9,316 nucleotides of DNA, taken from an uncultured bacterium. Its GTDB lineage: Bacteria; Planctomycetota; Phycisphaerae; Phycisphaerales; SM1A02. The stretch is taken from positions 1 through 9,316 of the forward strand of contig CAJACJ010000208.1 of NCBI GenBank assembly GCA_903938205.1, in the 5' to 3' direction. Shown here one piece after another: positions 1 through 5,859 of the stretch. The position numbers and the translations under genes are program-made. Numbering within the stretch: the first letter of the stretch is position 1; the number at the start of each line of letters is the position of its first letter. The notes beneath the pieces were generated by a model. It was not told where the DNA came from, did not search any database, and saw only the letters and a list, made by a program, of their open reading frames with translations.

Positions 1-597
1 CGAGCGATCCCATCCAACGGCCAGTTCGGTTCCCGCCAAATTGCCCATAAGAATTGATTGAGTTGTGGAGAATGATGGATCAAGTGAAAACAAAATTCGA
101 CCCGCGTTGTCCAACAGTAATAGTTGCGAGTAGTTGAACGAGTTGGCGAAGTATTTTAGAAACGCCTCGGCGGCAAGCGGTGCGCGCATGGAATCAGCGG
201 ACGCGGCCTGCGGGTTCTTGGTGTCCGCAATTTGCAATGTGGCGGCCGTCAATTCACGCACCGCGTTAATGACCGCGGGCGCGCGCGAAAGAACGGTTCC
301 GTCTTGCACGCGCTCTGTTGCGTAGGCCTCTAGTTCATTGGCTTTGGCCGCGGCAATTTGAACCAGATTGTTGCGCGCGGAACTCTCCAGCGATTGCGTG
401 GCAATACGCGTGGTAATGGTCGTAAGAATGGCGCAAGGAATAAGCGAGATGGCCAGGAACCAAAAGAGCAATCGTGCGGCAATGCTGCGTTCCTTTGTCT
501 TCACATTGACGCCACGCGCGTTGGACTGCTCGTGCTTGTCTGTTTGCGAAGGCTCGGAAATGCGCGCGGCAATATTGTTCGTTGGCAATTGGTTCAT
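1..597 (-). CDS. Membrane-bound sensor protein, N-terminal part (runs off left edge)
   Basis: An open frame of 199 codons runs from ATG at 597 down to base 1 with no stop, so only the amino-terminal part is present. Residues 1-38 are a polar cytoplasmic stretch. A hydrophobic segment at about 43-61 (LLFWFLAISLIPCAI) is a membrane anchor, followed by a likely extracytoplasmic helix (SLESSARNNLVQIAAAKANE) and a mixed region resembling a dCache sensor domain (LLLLDNAGRILFSLDPSF near 166-183). This layout is typical of histidine kinases, chemoreceptors and cyclases; the output domain lies outside the window, so the class is undecided. The ATG overlaps the stop of the upstream UrtA-like gene as ATGA, so the two are almost certainly cotranscribed and translationally coupled. 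A good AAAGGA site lies 8 bases before the ATG. I infer that it reads out ligand occupancy of the UrtA-like partner. Confidence 0.8.
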   Translation of the reverse strand, partial: MNQLPTNNIAARISEPSQTDKHEQSNARGVNVKTKERSIAARLLFWFLAISLIPCAILTTITTRIATQSLESSARNNLVQIAAAKANELEAYATERVQDGTVLSRAPAVINAVRELTAATLQIADTKNPQAASADSMRAPLAAEAFLKYFANSFNYSQLLLLDNAGRILFSLDPSFSTTQSILMGNLAGTELAVGWDRS

Positions 598-2015
598 CGC
601 GATGATCCTTTGCCTTTGGATGAGTCGGATTTTTTAGACGACTTGATTGATGCTGGCGCGTTGATCACACCACCAGACGCTCCGCCCATGTTGGCTGGCG
701 CGGCCCACTTGCCGCCCCATTGTTGGTGCAAGTCCTCCACAAATTGTTCCCACGCCTCGCGTGAGCGCGTAATTGGAAATGGAACTGGCCGTACAGCCGT
801 ATTGCTGCTCCAGACAATGTCAAATTGTCCATCTTGACGAATGCGACCAATTGAAACGGGCAGCCATGTGTGTTGCGTTTCAGGATCAACCGCAATAATG
901 CCTTCAGCGGCGTTCAAGCTTTGATGGTGAAGCGCGTAGCGAACCTGACTCACAGCTGTGCGGCCAGCTTCACGGACGGCTTGCGCCCACAGAATGACGC
1001 TGCTGTATGCGGCGTTCATCACATCGGAAATTGTGCGATCTTTTCCGTATCGCGCTTTGAACGCGCTCACAAATGCGGTGTTTTCTGGGCGGTCAATGCT
1101 TTGAAAATAATTCCACGCGGCGTAGTTGCCAGTGAAGTCGTCGCGCTTCATGGTGCTGAGTTCGTTTTCGCCAAGCGCAAATGTAAGTACGGGTATTTGC
1201 TCGGGGCGAATTCCGGCGGCGCGCAATTTTTGCGCAAACGCAATCGCCGAGTCGCCCACAACGGAACTTAGAACAACATCGGGTTTGGCGGCCACAATCG
1301 CGCGCACGGCGGCGTCCACATCAGTGCTACCAAATGGAATGTAAAACTCGCCCACCAATTCATCGCCCACGCCTTTGAGTTGATCGGAAATGATGGCATT
1401 CACGCAGTGCGGCCAGATGTAGTCGGAGCCAATTAAAAAGTAGCGGCGCGCTGCAAGTTTAGAGTGGCACCAACTCACCGCGGGTGTGATTTGTTGATTG
1501 GGCGCGGCGCCAATATAAACAATGTTGGGCGATTGTTCCAAGCCCTCATAGGCCATTGGATAAACCAGAAGATGGTCGTTGCTTTCAAATACGGGCAGCA
1601 CACTTTTGCGGCTGGCGCTGGTCCAGCAACCAAAGACCACGCACACGTTGTCAGTGCGGATCAACTTCTCGGCTTGTATCGCAAAAGTCTCAGGGTCGGA
1701 CGCGCCGTCGGCAATGATCCATTCAACGGGTCTTCCAAGCAGTCCACCCGCGGCGTTGATTTGTTCCAGCGCAAGAATTTCCGCGTCAATCATTGATTTT
1801 TCGCTGACCGCCATGGGGCCAGTTTGCGAATGAAGAATGCCAACCACAATTGGCGAGCGATCAACAATCACGCGGTCAATGGCGAACCAACACAGCGCGC
1901 CAAGCGCGATGAAAATAATCCAAGCCAACAAGCCGCGGAAACGGCGCGTACCTGCACCAAAAGATCGATTTGAGGCTTCAGGGCTTTCAGAAGCTGAGTG
2001 TGAATTTTGAGCCAT
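594..2015 (-). CDS. UrtA-like (Peripla_BP_5) ligand-binding protein, membrane-anchored
   Basis: The 473-residue product belongs to the UrtA/AmiC/FmdD family of amide, urea and amino-acid binding proteins. Recognisable blocks are GILHSQTGPMAVSE (about 59-72), INAAGGLLGR, FGCWTSASRKSVLPVFE, YPMAYEGLEQSPNIVYIGAAPNQQ and a C-terminal lobe with NYAAWNYFQS. Family members normally have a cleavable signal or lipobox. Here residues 29-46 form a hydrophobic helix after a polar, Arg-rich start, with no convincing lipobox before Cys42, so I infer a membrane-tethered extracytoplasmic protein. The last 35 residues or so are a Gly/Ser/Lys-rich low-complexity tail. No permease or ATPase genes are nearby; the only partner is the overlapping downstream sensor, which points to signalling rather than uptake. 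The ligand cannot be assigned from sequence; a short amide or urea is a family-based guess. The ATG start fits the helix position, but no Shine-Dalgarno is visible. Confidence 0.9.
   Translation of the reverse strand: MAQNSHSASESPEASNRSFGAGTRRFRGLLAWIIFIALGALCWFAIDRVIVDRSPIVVGILHSQTGPMAVSEKSMIDAEILALEQINAAGGLLGRPVEWIIADGASDPETFAIQAEKLIRTDNVCVVFGCWTSASRKSVLPVFESNDHLLVYPMAYEGLEQSPNIVYIGAAPNQQITPAVSWCHSKLAARRYFLIGSDYIWPHCVNAIISDQLKGVGDELVGEFYIPFGSTDVDAAVRAIVAAKPDVVLSSVVGDSAIAFAQKLRAAGIRPEQIPVLTFALGENELSTMKRDDFTGNYAAWNYFQSIDRPENTAFVSAFKARYGKDRTISDVMNAAYSSVILWAQAVREAGRTAVSQVRYALHHQSLNAAEGIIAVDPETQHTWLPVSIGRIRQDGQFDIVWSSNTAVRPVPFPITRSREAWEQFVEDLHQQWGGKWAAPANMGGASGGVINAPASIKSSKKSDSSKGKGSSR
606..611 (-). 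promoter_or_regulatory. Shine-Dalgarno site of the sensor gene
   Basis: AAAGGA on the minus strand sits 8 bases before the sensor ATG at 597, inside the last codons of the UrtA-like gene. It is the clearest ribosome binding site in the window and supports this start and internal reinitiation at the ATGA overlap. Confidence 0.6.
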
Positions 2016-2027
2016 ATTTCTGAATGC

Positions 2028-2033
2028 ATAGTA
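2028..2033 (-). promoter_or_regulatory. Candidate -10 element for the UrtA-like/sensor operon
   Basis: Minus-strand TACTAT lies 12 bases upstream of the ATG at 2015. If it is a -10 box, transcription would start about 6 bases before the ATG, giving a nearly leaderless message, which fits the missing ribosome binding site. No matching -35 box was found. Confidence 0.35.
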
Positions 2034-2084
2034 ACGTCAAAATGTTCTCGGTTGCACGGCTGGCAAGTCAATGATCGGCATATT

Positions 2085-2090
2085 TATAAT
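2085..2090 (+). promoter_or_regulatory. Candidate -10 element for nicotinamidase
   Basis: A perfect TATAAT lies 24 bases before the chosen ATG at 2115, within the divergent spacer between the two operons. TTGCAC at 2052 is too distant (27-base gap) to be a normal -35 box. The call rests on the -10 match and its position. Confidence 0.4.
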
Positions 2091-2114
2091 CACGCAATCT
2101 ATGATCATGTTGGC

Positions 2115-2756
2115 ATGATTGATAGCGCCCCCAAATTACTTGCCAGTACAACGCATGAGCAGCGCCAGGTGTTGTTGATCATTGATGTTCAAAATGACTT
2201 TTGCGCCGGCGGCGCGCTTGCGGTGCCAGACTCCAACGCAATCGTTCCGCTTATCAATCAATTCTCCGCGCACTTTGCGCATGTCATTTGCACACAGGAC
2301 TGGCATTGCCCCGGGCATATTTCGTTTGCGTCAAGCCATCCCGGCAAAAAGCTGTATGAAACCATAGAAACACAAAGCGGCGCGCAAATGTTGTGGCCTG
2401 ATCACTGCGTGGCCAACACGCATGGCGCCGAGTTTCATGACCGACTTGATCGCACGCGGTGCGAATTTGTGGTGCGCAAGGGCACGCACAAAAACTTAGA
2501 TTCATACTCGGCGTTTTTAGAGAATGACAAAATCACACACACTGGGTTGCACGCGTATTTGCAGCAGCGCGAACTAGCTTCATTGTTCCTTGTGGGCTTA
2601 GCTACGGATTATTGCGTGGCGTTTACCGCTCTCGACGCGCGGAAACTTGGTTATAAAACCACCATGTTGCAAGCGGCGTGTCGGGCAATTGATATGAACG
2701 GTTCGTTGGAGCGCGCGTGTGAGCGCATGGACAAGGTCGGCGTAAGTCGTCTGTAG
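2115..2756 (+). CDS. pncA: Nicotinamidase (isochorismatase-like hydrolase)
   Basis: This enzyme deamidates nicotinamide to nicotinate and ammonia, the first step of Preiss-Handler NAD salvage in the cytosol. The 213-residue product has the full signature: catalytic Asp24 in LLIIDVQNDFC, metal ligands Asp62 and His64 in QDWH, a further His97 in WPDHCV, catalytic Lys122 in VVRKGTHKNLDSYSAF, and nucleophile Cys167 in GLATDYCV. The frame stays open upstream to a TTG at 2007, but those 36 extra residues are not nicotinamidase-like and would overlap the divergent gene. Starting at ATG 2115 gives the usual family length of about 210. No Shine-Dalgarno is visible. The gene stands alone, 55 bases before the helix-hairpin-helix gene. 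Motifs are complete, so I expect an active enzyme. Confidence 0.92.
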   Translation: MIDSAPKLLASTTHEQRQVLLIIDVQNDFCAGGALAVPDSNAIVPLINQFSAHFAHVICTQDWHCPGHISFASSHPGKKLYETIETQSGAQMLWPDHCVANTHGAEFHDRLDRTRCEFVVRKGTHKNLDSYSAFLENDKITHTGLHAYLQQRELASLFLVGLATDYCVAFTALDARKLGYKTTMLQAACRAIDMNGSLERACERMDKVGVSRL

Positions 2757-2768
2757 CGGGCGATTATT

Positions 2769-2799
2769 CACGCATTGGAATAAATGCGCGATTTGTGTT
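2769..2799 (+). terminator. Weak hairpin after nicotinamidase, possible terminator
   Basis: CGCATT (2771-2776) pairs with AATGCG (2783-2788) around a six-base loop, followed by the moderately T-rich stretch ATTTGTGTTTA. The stem is short and the tract is interrupted, so termination here is only possible. Confidence 0.25.
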
Positions 2800-2811
2800 T
2801 ATGCTTGTGGC

Positions 2812-3213
2812 GTGGCCAGTATAAAAAAATCTAAACAAGTTTCAGCAATGCCGCGGCGAGCGCGTGTTTCCGCAAGGGGGGCGTCAATCACTTCGTGCAT
2901 TACGCTGTTTGGCAAGACAACATTAAAGGCGCCCCCAATCACGCTTGCTGACATGGCGAATGTCGGACCAGCCACGCTGGGCGATTTGAAATTGCTTGGC
3001 ATACAACGCGTGGCGCAACTTGCGCGGTTGCAACCAAGCGACGCGTTTGTGCTATGGCGCAAACTAGGCCGGCTCACAGGTGGCTTGCACGACCCATGCG
3101 TGATCGATGTGTTCATGTCCGTCATTTCGCAAGCGCACGGCAATACACCTTGCCCCTGGTGGCACTTCACAAAGCAACGCAAGGCAATGATGGCGGCGCA
3201 TGCAAAGCACTGA
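2812..3213 (+). CDS. Cdd1-type helix-hairpin-helix protein (PF11731-like)
   Basis: The C-terminal two thirds of this 133-residue product match the Cdd1 family ('pathogenicity locus', sometimes labelled mitomycin resistance). The helix-hairpin-helix LADMANVGPATLGDLKLLGI is at 45-64, then RVAQLARLQPSDAFVLWRKL, the family signature LTGGLHDPCVIDVF at 88-101, and PCPWWHFT at 114-120. Helix-hairpin-helix motifs normally bind DNA backbone non-specifically; the biological role of the family is not firmly known. The 43 residues before the domain are basic, longer than usual, and use codons unlike the rest (AGG GGG, for example). The start is therefore uncertain: GTG at 2812 is the longest in-frame choice and ATG at 2848 is an alternative. 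The HEPN gene begins 41 bases downstream, so cotranscription is possible. Confidence 0.75.
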   Translation: MASIKKSKQVSAMPRRARVSARGASITSCITLFGKTTLKAPPITLADMANVGPATLGDLKLLGIQRVAQLARLQPSDAFVLWRKLGRLTGGLHDPCVIDVFMSVISQAHGNTPCPWWHFTKQRKAMMAAHAKH

Positions 3214-3254
3214 GTGAGTTATTCTATTTCTACCACGCCAAAGAATGAACGAAC

Positions 3255-3689
3255 ATGACTCCACCAAACCAAGACATCCGCTGGTTGCAACGCTTCCAAA
3301 ATTATCAGAAGGCATTTGCCCAACTCACGCAAGCCGTGGATTTATCGCGCCAACGCGCGTTGTCCAAATTGGAGCAACAAGGATTGATTCAGGGATTTGA
3401 ATACACGCATGAATTAGCGTGGAACACTCTGAAAGATTTTTTAGAGGCCCGCGGAGCCGCCGCAATTTTTGGTTCACGCGACACAACCCGCGCCGCGTTC
3501 ACAGCGGGGTTGATCGATCAAGGCGAAGTCTGGATGCAAATGATTCAAAGCCGCAATCAATCCACGCACACATACAACGAAGAAATGATGACCCAAATTG
3601 TGACGGCAGTGATACAGACCTATATGGCCGAGTTCGCCAAACTACAAAGCAAGTTCGAGCAACTGCGCACCGCAGAATCCAAAGCATGA
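3255..3689 (+). CDS. hepT: HEPN-domain RNase toxin, HI0074 family
   Basis: A 144-residue all-helical protein of the HI0074 family, formerly 'nucleotidyltransferase substrate-binding protein' (PF08780/TIGR01987). Family landmarks include the N-terminal RWLQRFQNYQKAFAQL helix, GFEYTHELAWNTLKDFLEARG at 47-67 and FGSRDTTRAAF at 72-82. The HEPN RNase motif RX4HXY is intact as RNQSTHTY (Arg100, His105, Tyr107). In studied HepT toxins this Arg/His pair cuts RNA, and the Tyr is the residue AMPylated by the MntA antitoxin. The stop overlaps the start of the next gene as ATGA, so toxin and antitoxin are translationally coupled with the toxin first. The ATG at 3255 places the first helix as in relatives; no strong ribosome site is visible. 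Assignment to type VII toxin-antitoxin is from motif and context; activity is inferred. Confidence 0.88.
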   Translation: MTPPNQDIRWLQRFQNYQKAFAQLTQAVDLSRQRALSKLEQQGLIQGFEYTHELAWNTLKDFLEARGAAAIFGSRDTTRAAFTAGLIDQGEVWMQMIQSRNQSTHTYNEEMMTQIVTAVIQTYMAEFAKLQSKFEQLRTAESKA

Positions 3690-3991
3690 ATAGCGGGCTC
3701 ACGGAATCAACGACCGCGCAAATTCGCGATGTGTTTTCCAAGCATCCCGAAATCGACCAGGTGATTCTGTACGGCTCGCGCGCCAAGGGTAATTACAAAC
3801 CCGGATCAGATATTGATCTCACGTTGATTGGTTCCAGCATTACGCAAAATGTTCTAAGTCAGATTCAAAGTGAATTTGACATGGGTCCGCTTCCATATCG
3901 CTTTGACCTTTCTATTTTCAGCCAGCTCACGCACCAGGATCTCATTGAACACATTCAACGAGTGGGTGTGGTTTTTTATCAGAAAGATTGA
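3686..3991 (+). CDS. mntA: Minimal nucleotidyltransferase antitoxin of HEPN/MNT pair
   Basis: A 101-residue minimal nucleotidyltransferase. The active-site motif GSX10DXD is exact: GSRAKGNYKPGSDID at 30-44, with metal-binding Asp42 and Asp44, followed by the third acidic residue Asp74 in RFDLSIF. In characterised pairs MntA transfers AMP from ATP onto the Tyr of the HepT RX4HXY motif and so silences the toxin. The frame stays open upstream inside the HEPN gene, but the ATG at 3686 forms the ATGA overlap and gives the normal length for these small proteins, so I use it. The gene is the last of its operon, followed by a possible hairpin and then the convergent glycosylase gene. Confidence 0.88.
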   Translation: MNSGLTESTTAQIRDVFSKHPEIDQVILYGSRAKGNYKPGSDIDLTLIGSSITQNVLSQIQSEFDMGPLPYRFDLSIFSQLTHQDLIEHIQRVGVVFYQKD

Positions 3992-3993
3992 GG

Positions 3994-4046
3994 CGCTCCG
4001 AATACGAACATGACAGATGAGAGTGGTGGGGAGCGATTTTATTTTT
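3994..4046 (+). terminator. Possible terminator after the HEPN/MNT operon
   Basis: CGCTCC (3994-3999) pairs with GGAGCG (4030-4035), followed immediately by ATTTTATTTTT. The T tract is good, but the stem is only 6 bp and the loop is 30 bases, longer than a classic intrinsic terminator. It sits in the 54-base convergent gap. Confidence 0.35.
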
Positions 4047-4846
4047 CAATCAGATGGTTTGTTTTCGCGCCACAGATGCGCAAGATCTCGATCAATTTGC
4101 GGCGCCCACCCGCGGTTGGCGGCGGGACTTGCCGGACTTGGGTGCAATACTTGCAGAATGTTTGGAAGCGTGGACGGGATTTTTATATTGGTTTTAAATT
4201 TGGGCTTCGGCTTCGCTTGCGATGCAAGCGAATCTTCTTCAACCACCGCGCGCATTCCATCAATCACAAGTTGCGCCCGCTTGGCGGCGAACGCACCAAA
4301 TCCAACAACATGCGCGGGTTGCAGCGCGGTAATCGCAGCGGCCAGTGCCTCATCGCAGGCGGCGGCAAGGTCGCGCGCCATTTTCGCGTTGCGACCGCCG
4401 CGCGGCAATTTGTCGGGCGTAAGGTTTGCGCCAGAAGCCGACATGAACGCCAGCGGACACCAGTTCCACATGAACGCGTGTTGAAAAAATTTCGCGCGCG
4501 TGCCAAAGCGTTCGCGCGCCCAACTCCACACACGCGCGCCGCTGACTTCACTGCGCTGGCAGTCAAATCCAAGCACTGGTCGCTTCGCATGCATTTGTAC
4601 CGGCGCCGTAATTTTCGCAACGCGCGCATCAATGCCAAGAAAATCTTTCACCGCCGCAACTTCGCCAAATGGAACACCGGTCTGCGCCATGCCAAATGGA
4701 CCGGGGTTCATTCCCACAAACAACACGCGCGGCGCCGGTTTCGCCATGCGCAAGTACGCGCGGTGCGCTTGCCACGCGTAGTCAAGCGGGTTGTATGTAA
4801 ATGCAACGGGTGCGCCAAAGTGCACGTCTGCGCAGCGGTCGCGCAA
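4046..4846 (-). CDS. SMUG1-family uracil-DNA glycosylase
   Basis: Removes uracil and related damaged bases from DNA to start base-excision repair. The product has the SMUG1 signature: FTYNPLDYA at 16-24, catalytic-site motif GMNPGPFGMAQTGVPFG at 45-61 (Asn47 is the water-activating position), GFDCQRSEVSGARVW at 93-107, NWCPLAFM and NLTPDKLPRG in the middle, and HPSPASPAANRGW at 235-247 (His235). Two oddities stand out. An insertion of about 27 residues (203-229, Lys/Pro-rich) lies just before the HPSPAS motif, where relatives have a short strand. The TTG at 4846 gives a short N-terminus, although in-frame sequence up to 4903 (including TVELLERAAATLRDRC) looks like the missing first helix and contains no ATG, GTG or TTG. 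The true start may therefore be upstream at a rare codon. A long frame on the opposite strand is a shadow. Confidence 0.88.
   Translation of the reverse strand: MRDRCADVHFGAPVAFTYNPLDYAWQAHRAYLRMAKPAPRVLFVGMNPGPFGMAQTGVPFGEVAAVKDFLGIDARVAKITAPVQMHAKRPVLGFDCQRSEVSGARVWSWARERFGTRAKFFQHAFMWNWCPLAFMSASGANLTPDKLPRGGRNAKMARDLAAACDEALAAAITALQPAHVVGFGAFAAKRAQLVIDGMRAVVEEDSLASQAKPKPKFKTNIKIPSTLPNILQVLHPSPASPAANRGWAPQIDRDLAHLWRENKPSD
4212..4232. repeat. Perfect palindrome inside the glycosylase insertion
   Basis: TTCGCTTGC (4212-4220) and GCAAGCGAA (4224-4232) are perfect inverted arms separated by GAT. They encode residues 205-212 of the SMUG1 protein, at the start of its unusual insertion. It could be a remnant of a small palindromic repeat element or simply a fortuitous hairpin; I see no second copy in this window. 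Confidence 0.6.
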
Positions 4847-4909
4847 GGTCGCGGCGGCGCGCTCCAGTAATTCAACGGTGGATGTGCTTGTGTTGCGTGC
4901 GATCTATAA

Positions 4910-4915
4910 ATAGTA
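4910..4915 (-). promoter_or_regulatory. Candidate -10 element for the SMUG1 gene
   Basis: Minus-strand TACTAT, the same hexamer seen before the UrtA-like gene. A start about 7 bases downstream would fall at 4903, exactly at the in-frame ATC codon discussed for the glycosylase start. No clear -35 box. Confidence 0.3.
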
Positions 4916-4961
4916 CGGGCGGGGGATTGGTGGTGACTGTGCGAAACTGCACGGCCTAGAT

Positions 4962-4967
4962 TAAAAT
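4962..4967 (+). promoter_or_regulatory. Candidate -10 element for the 4980 remnant
   Basis: TAAAAT ends 12 bases before the GTG at 4980, the same spacing as for the UrtA-like gene. It suggests that the remnant retained its original short-leader promoter. No -35 box recognised. Confidence 0.3.
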
Positions 4968-4979
4968 ACCATTAGCGCC

Positions 4980-5099
4980 GTGGCAAAAGAAACTCTTGAT
5001 CCCGCATTGGTGTTATTGGAGCGCGTGCAAAATCTTTTGCGTGACAGTAGTTACACCACTACATATAAGTTTGCGCTGCTACGCGCGCTTCAAACTTAA
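4980..5099 (+). pseudogene. Truncated N-terminal gene remnant (possible HNH endonuclease-type)
   Basis: A 39-codon frame from GTG at 4980 to TAA at 5097-5099. It contains ALVLLERVQNLLRDSS followed by YTTTYKFALLRAL. From memory this resembles the conserved amino terminus of much longer HNH-endonuclease-type or restriction-associated proteins, in which a 'TYKxALLxAL' helix opens the protein; this family link is tentative. The frame then ends abruptly two codons after the motif, and no continuation of that kind of protein appears in any frame, because the following bases are the convergent HXXEE gene. I infer that the rest was deleted, with the breakpoint near 5090-5099. A -10-like TAAAAT lies just upstream, so a short peptide might still be made. 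It could instead be a genuine small protein. Confidence 0.5.
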
Positions 5100-5675
5100 A
5101 ATATGCAATCCAGCCTGAAGTAGGATTGCGGCGTGACCTATTACGGCAACGCTTATTCCCAAGGCTTGATATTGCCAACAATTATCTGGCAGATTTGAAA
5201 GCATATAAATGGTGTAACCGCCAACTGGAAAGAACAACAGCAGCGAAGTGATCAGCCCAGGATTACTCGATCGAAATCGAATGGCTTGCAGGCAATGCAG
5301 AATGCCGTTGAGCACCATGAAATATGTGGGAATTAAACCGATCAGTGGATTCACAAGAAATGCGAATGCGATCGCCACTAATGAAAGCGCCCAGACCCAC
5401 AATGAATTAATCATGAAGACCTGCTTGGGCGTAAGCACAACTTTGCCCTTGCCAATTTTTTCATTCAACATCAGGCAAAATCGATTGTGGTAGTGCTCTT
5501 CAAATTGGTGCACCATATAAATAGGCAATGGCATGGCGATTAAGACATACATCAGGCCCAATTTGGGAAGCATGGCGGTGAGCAGCAGAATCATCATGAC
5601 GCCGCAAAATAAAGCCGCCTGCGGCCATTGCCATTCTGTTACCAACCAGCGCCATATTTTTTGAAGTGCGTTCAT
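5079..5675 (-). CDS. HXXEE-domain integral membrane protein
   Basis: A 198-residue hydrophobic protein with about five or six membrane segments (near 20-36, 41-54, 87-107, 109-130, 141-158 and 170-190). It carries the motifs that define the HXXEE family (PF13787-like): HQFEE at 56-60, NGILH at 123-127, and NPGLIT at 138-143, where His, Glu and Asn side chains in or near the membrane suggest metal binding or an enzyme. The function of the family is unknown to me. The start at ATG 5675 gives a natural N-terminus (MNALQKIWRWL) before the first membrane helix; only a weak AAAAGAA lies upstream. The last codons (SLKRA and stop) lie antisense to the end of the 4980-5099 remnant, so its C-terminus may have been altered at the deletion junction. 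It diverges from the cyclase gene across a 184-base spacer. Confidence 0.82.
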   Translation of the reverse strand: MNALQKIWRWLVTEWQWPQAALFCGVMMILLLTAMLPKLGLMYVLIAMPLPIYMVHQFEEHYHNRFCLMLNEKIGKGKVVLTPKQVFMINSLWVWALSLVAIAFAFLVNPLIGLIPTYFMVLNGILHCLQAIRFRSSNPGLITSLLLFFPVGGYTIYMLSNLPDNCWQYQALGISVAVIGHAAILLQAGLHILSLKRA

Positions 5676-5859
5676 GTGTTCTTTTGATGGTTTTTAAATT
5701 GGACCACGTTGTAATAACTTAACTCAAGGCGAATAAATATTCTCACGCACACTATCGCGACCAAAAATGTGTAAGAAGCAACACATCCGCTACTATTCTT
5801 TCAGCGCCCCAACCCACTAAAGTAATCAACCTGATGACCGTCACCGTAAAAACAATTTC
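5676..5859. promoter_or_regulatory. Divergent spacer with candidate -10 for the cyclase gene
   Basis: This AT-richer spacer separates the HXXEE and cyclase genes and should hold both promoters. TACTAT at 5791-5796 (plus strand) is the best -10 candidate for the cyclase, giving a leader of about 55 bases to ATG 5860 or about 100 to ATG 5905. I see no clear -35 box, operator palindrome, riboswitch or small gene. Confidence 0.35.

Noticed and set aside
358..837. Plus-strand frame of 159 codons spanning the end of the UrtA-like gene and the sensor start
   Set aside because: It crosses two well-supported minus-strand genes and has no recognisable protein features.
2007..2114. Upstream extension of nicotinamidase to a TTG start
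   Set aside because: The 36 extra residues do not resemble the family, would overlap the divergent gene and would cover the TATAAT promoter candidate.
3419..3685. Upstream extension of the MntA frame inside the HEPN gene
   Set aside because: It is Arg-rich shadow sequence; the ATG at 3686 forms an ATGA overlap and gives the usual family length.
4010..4870. Long plus-strand open frame of 286 codons
   Set aside because: It lies opposite the SMUG1 gene, is Arg/His-rich with no recognisable domain, and is a typical shadow of a GC-rich coding strand.
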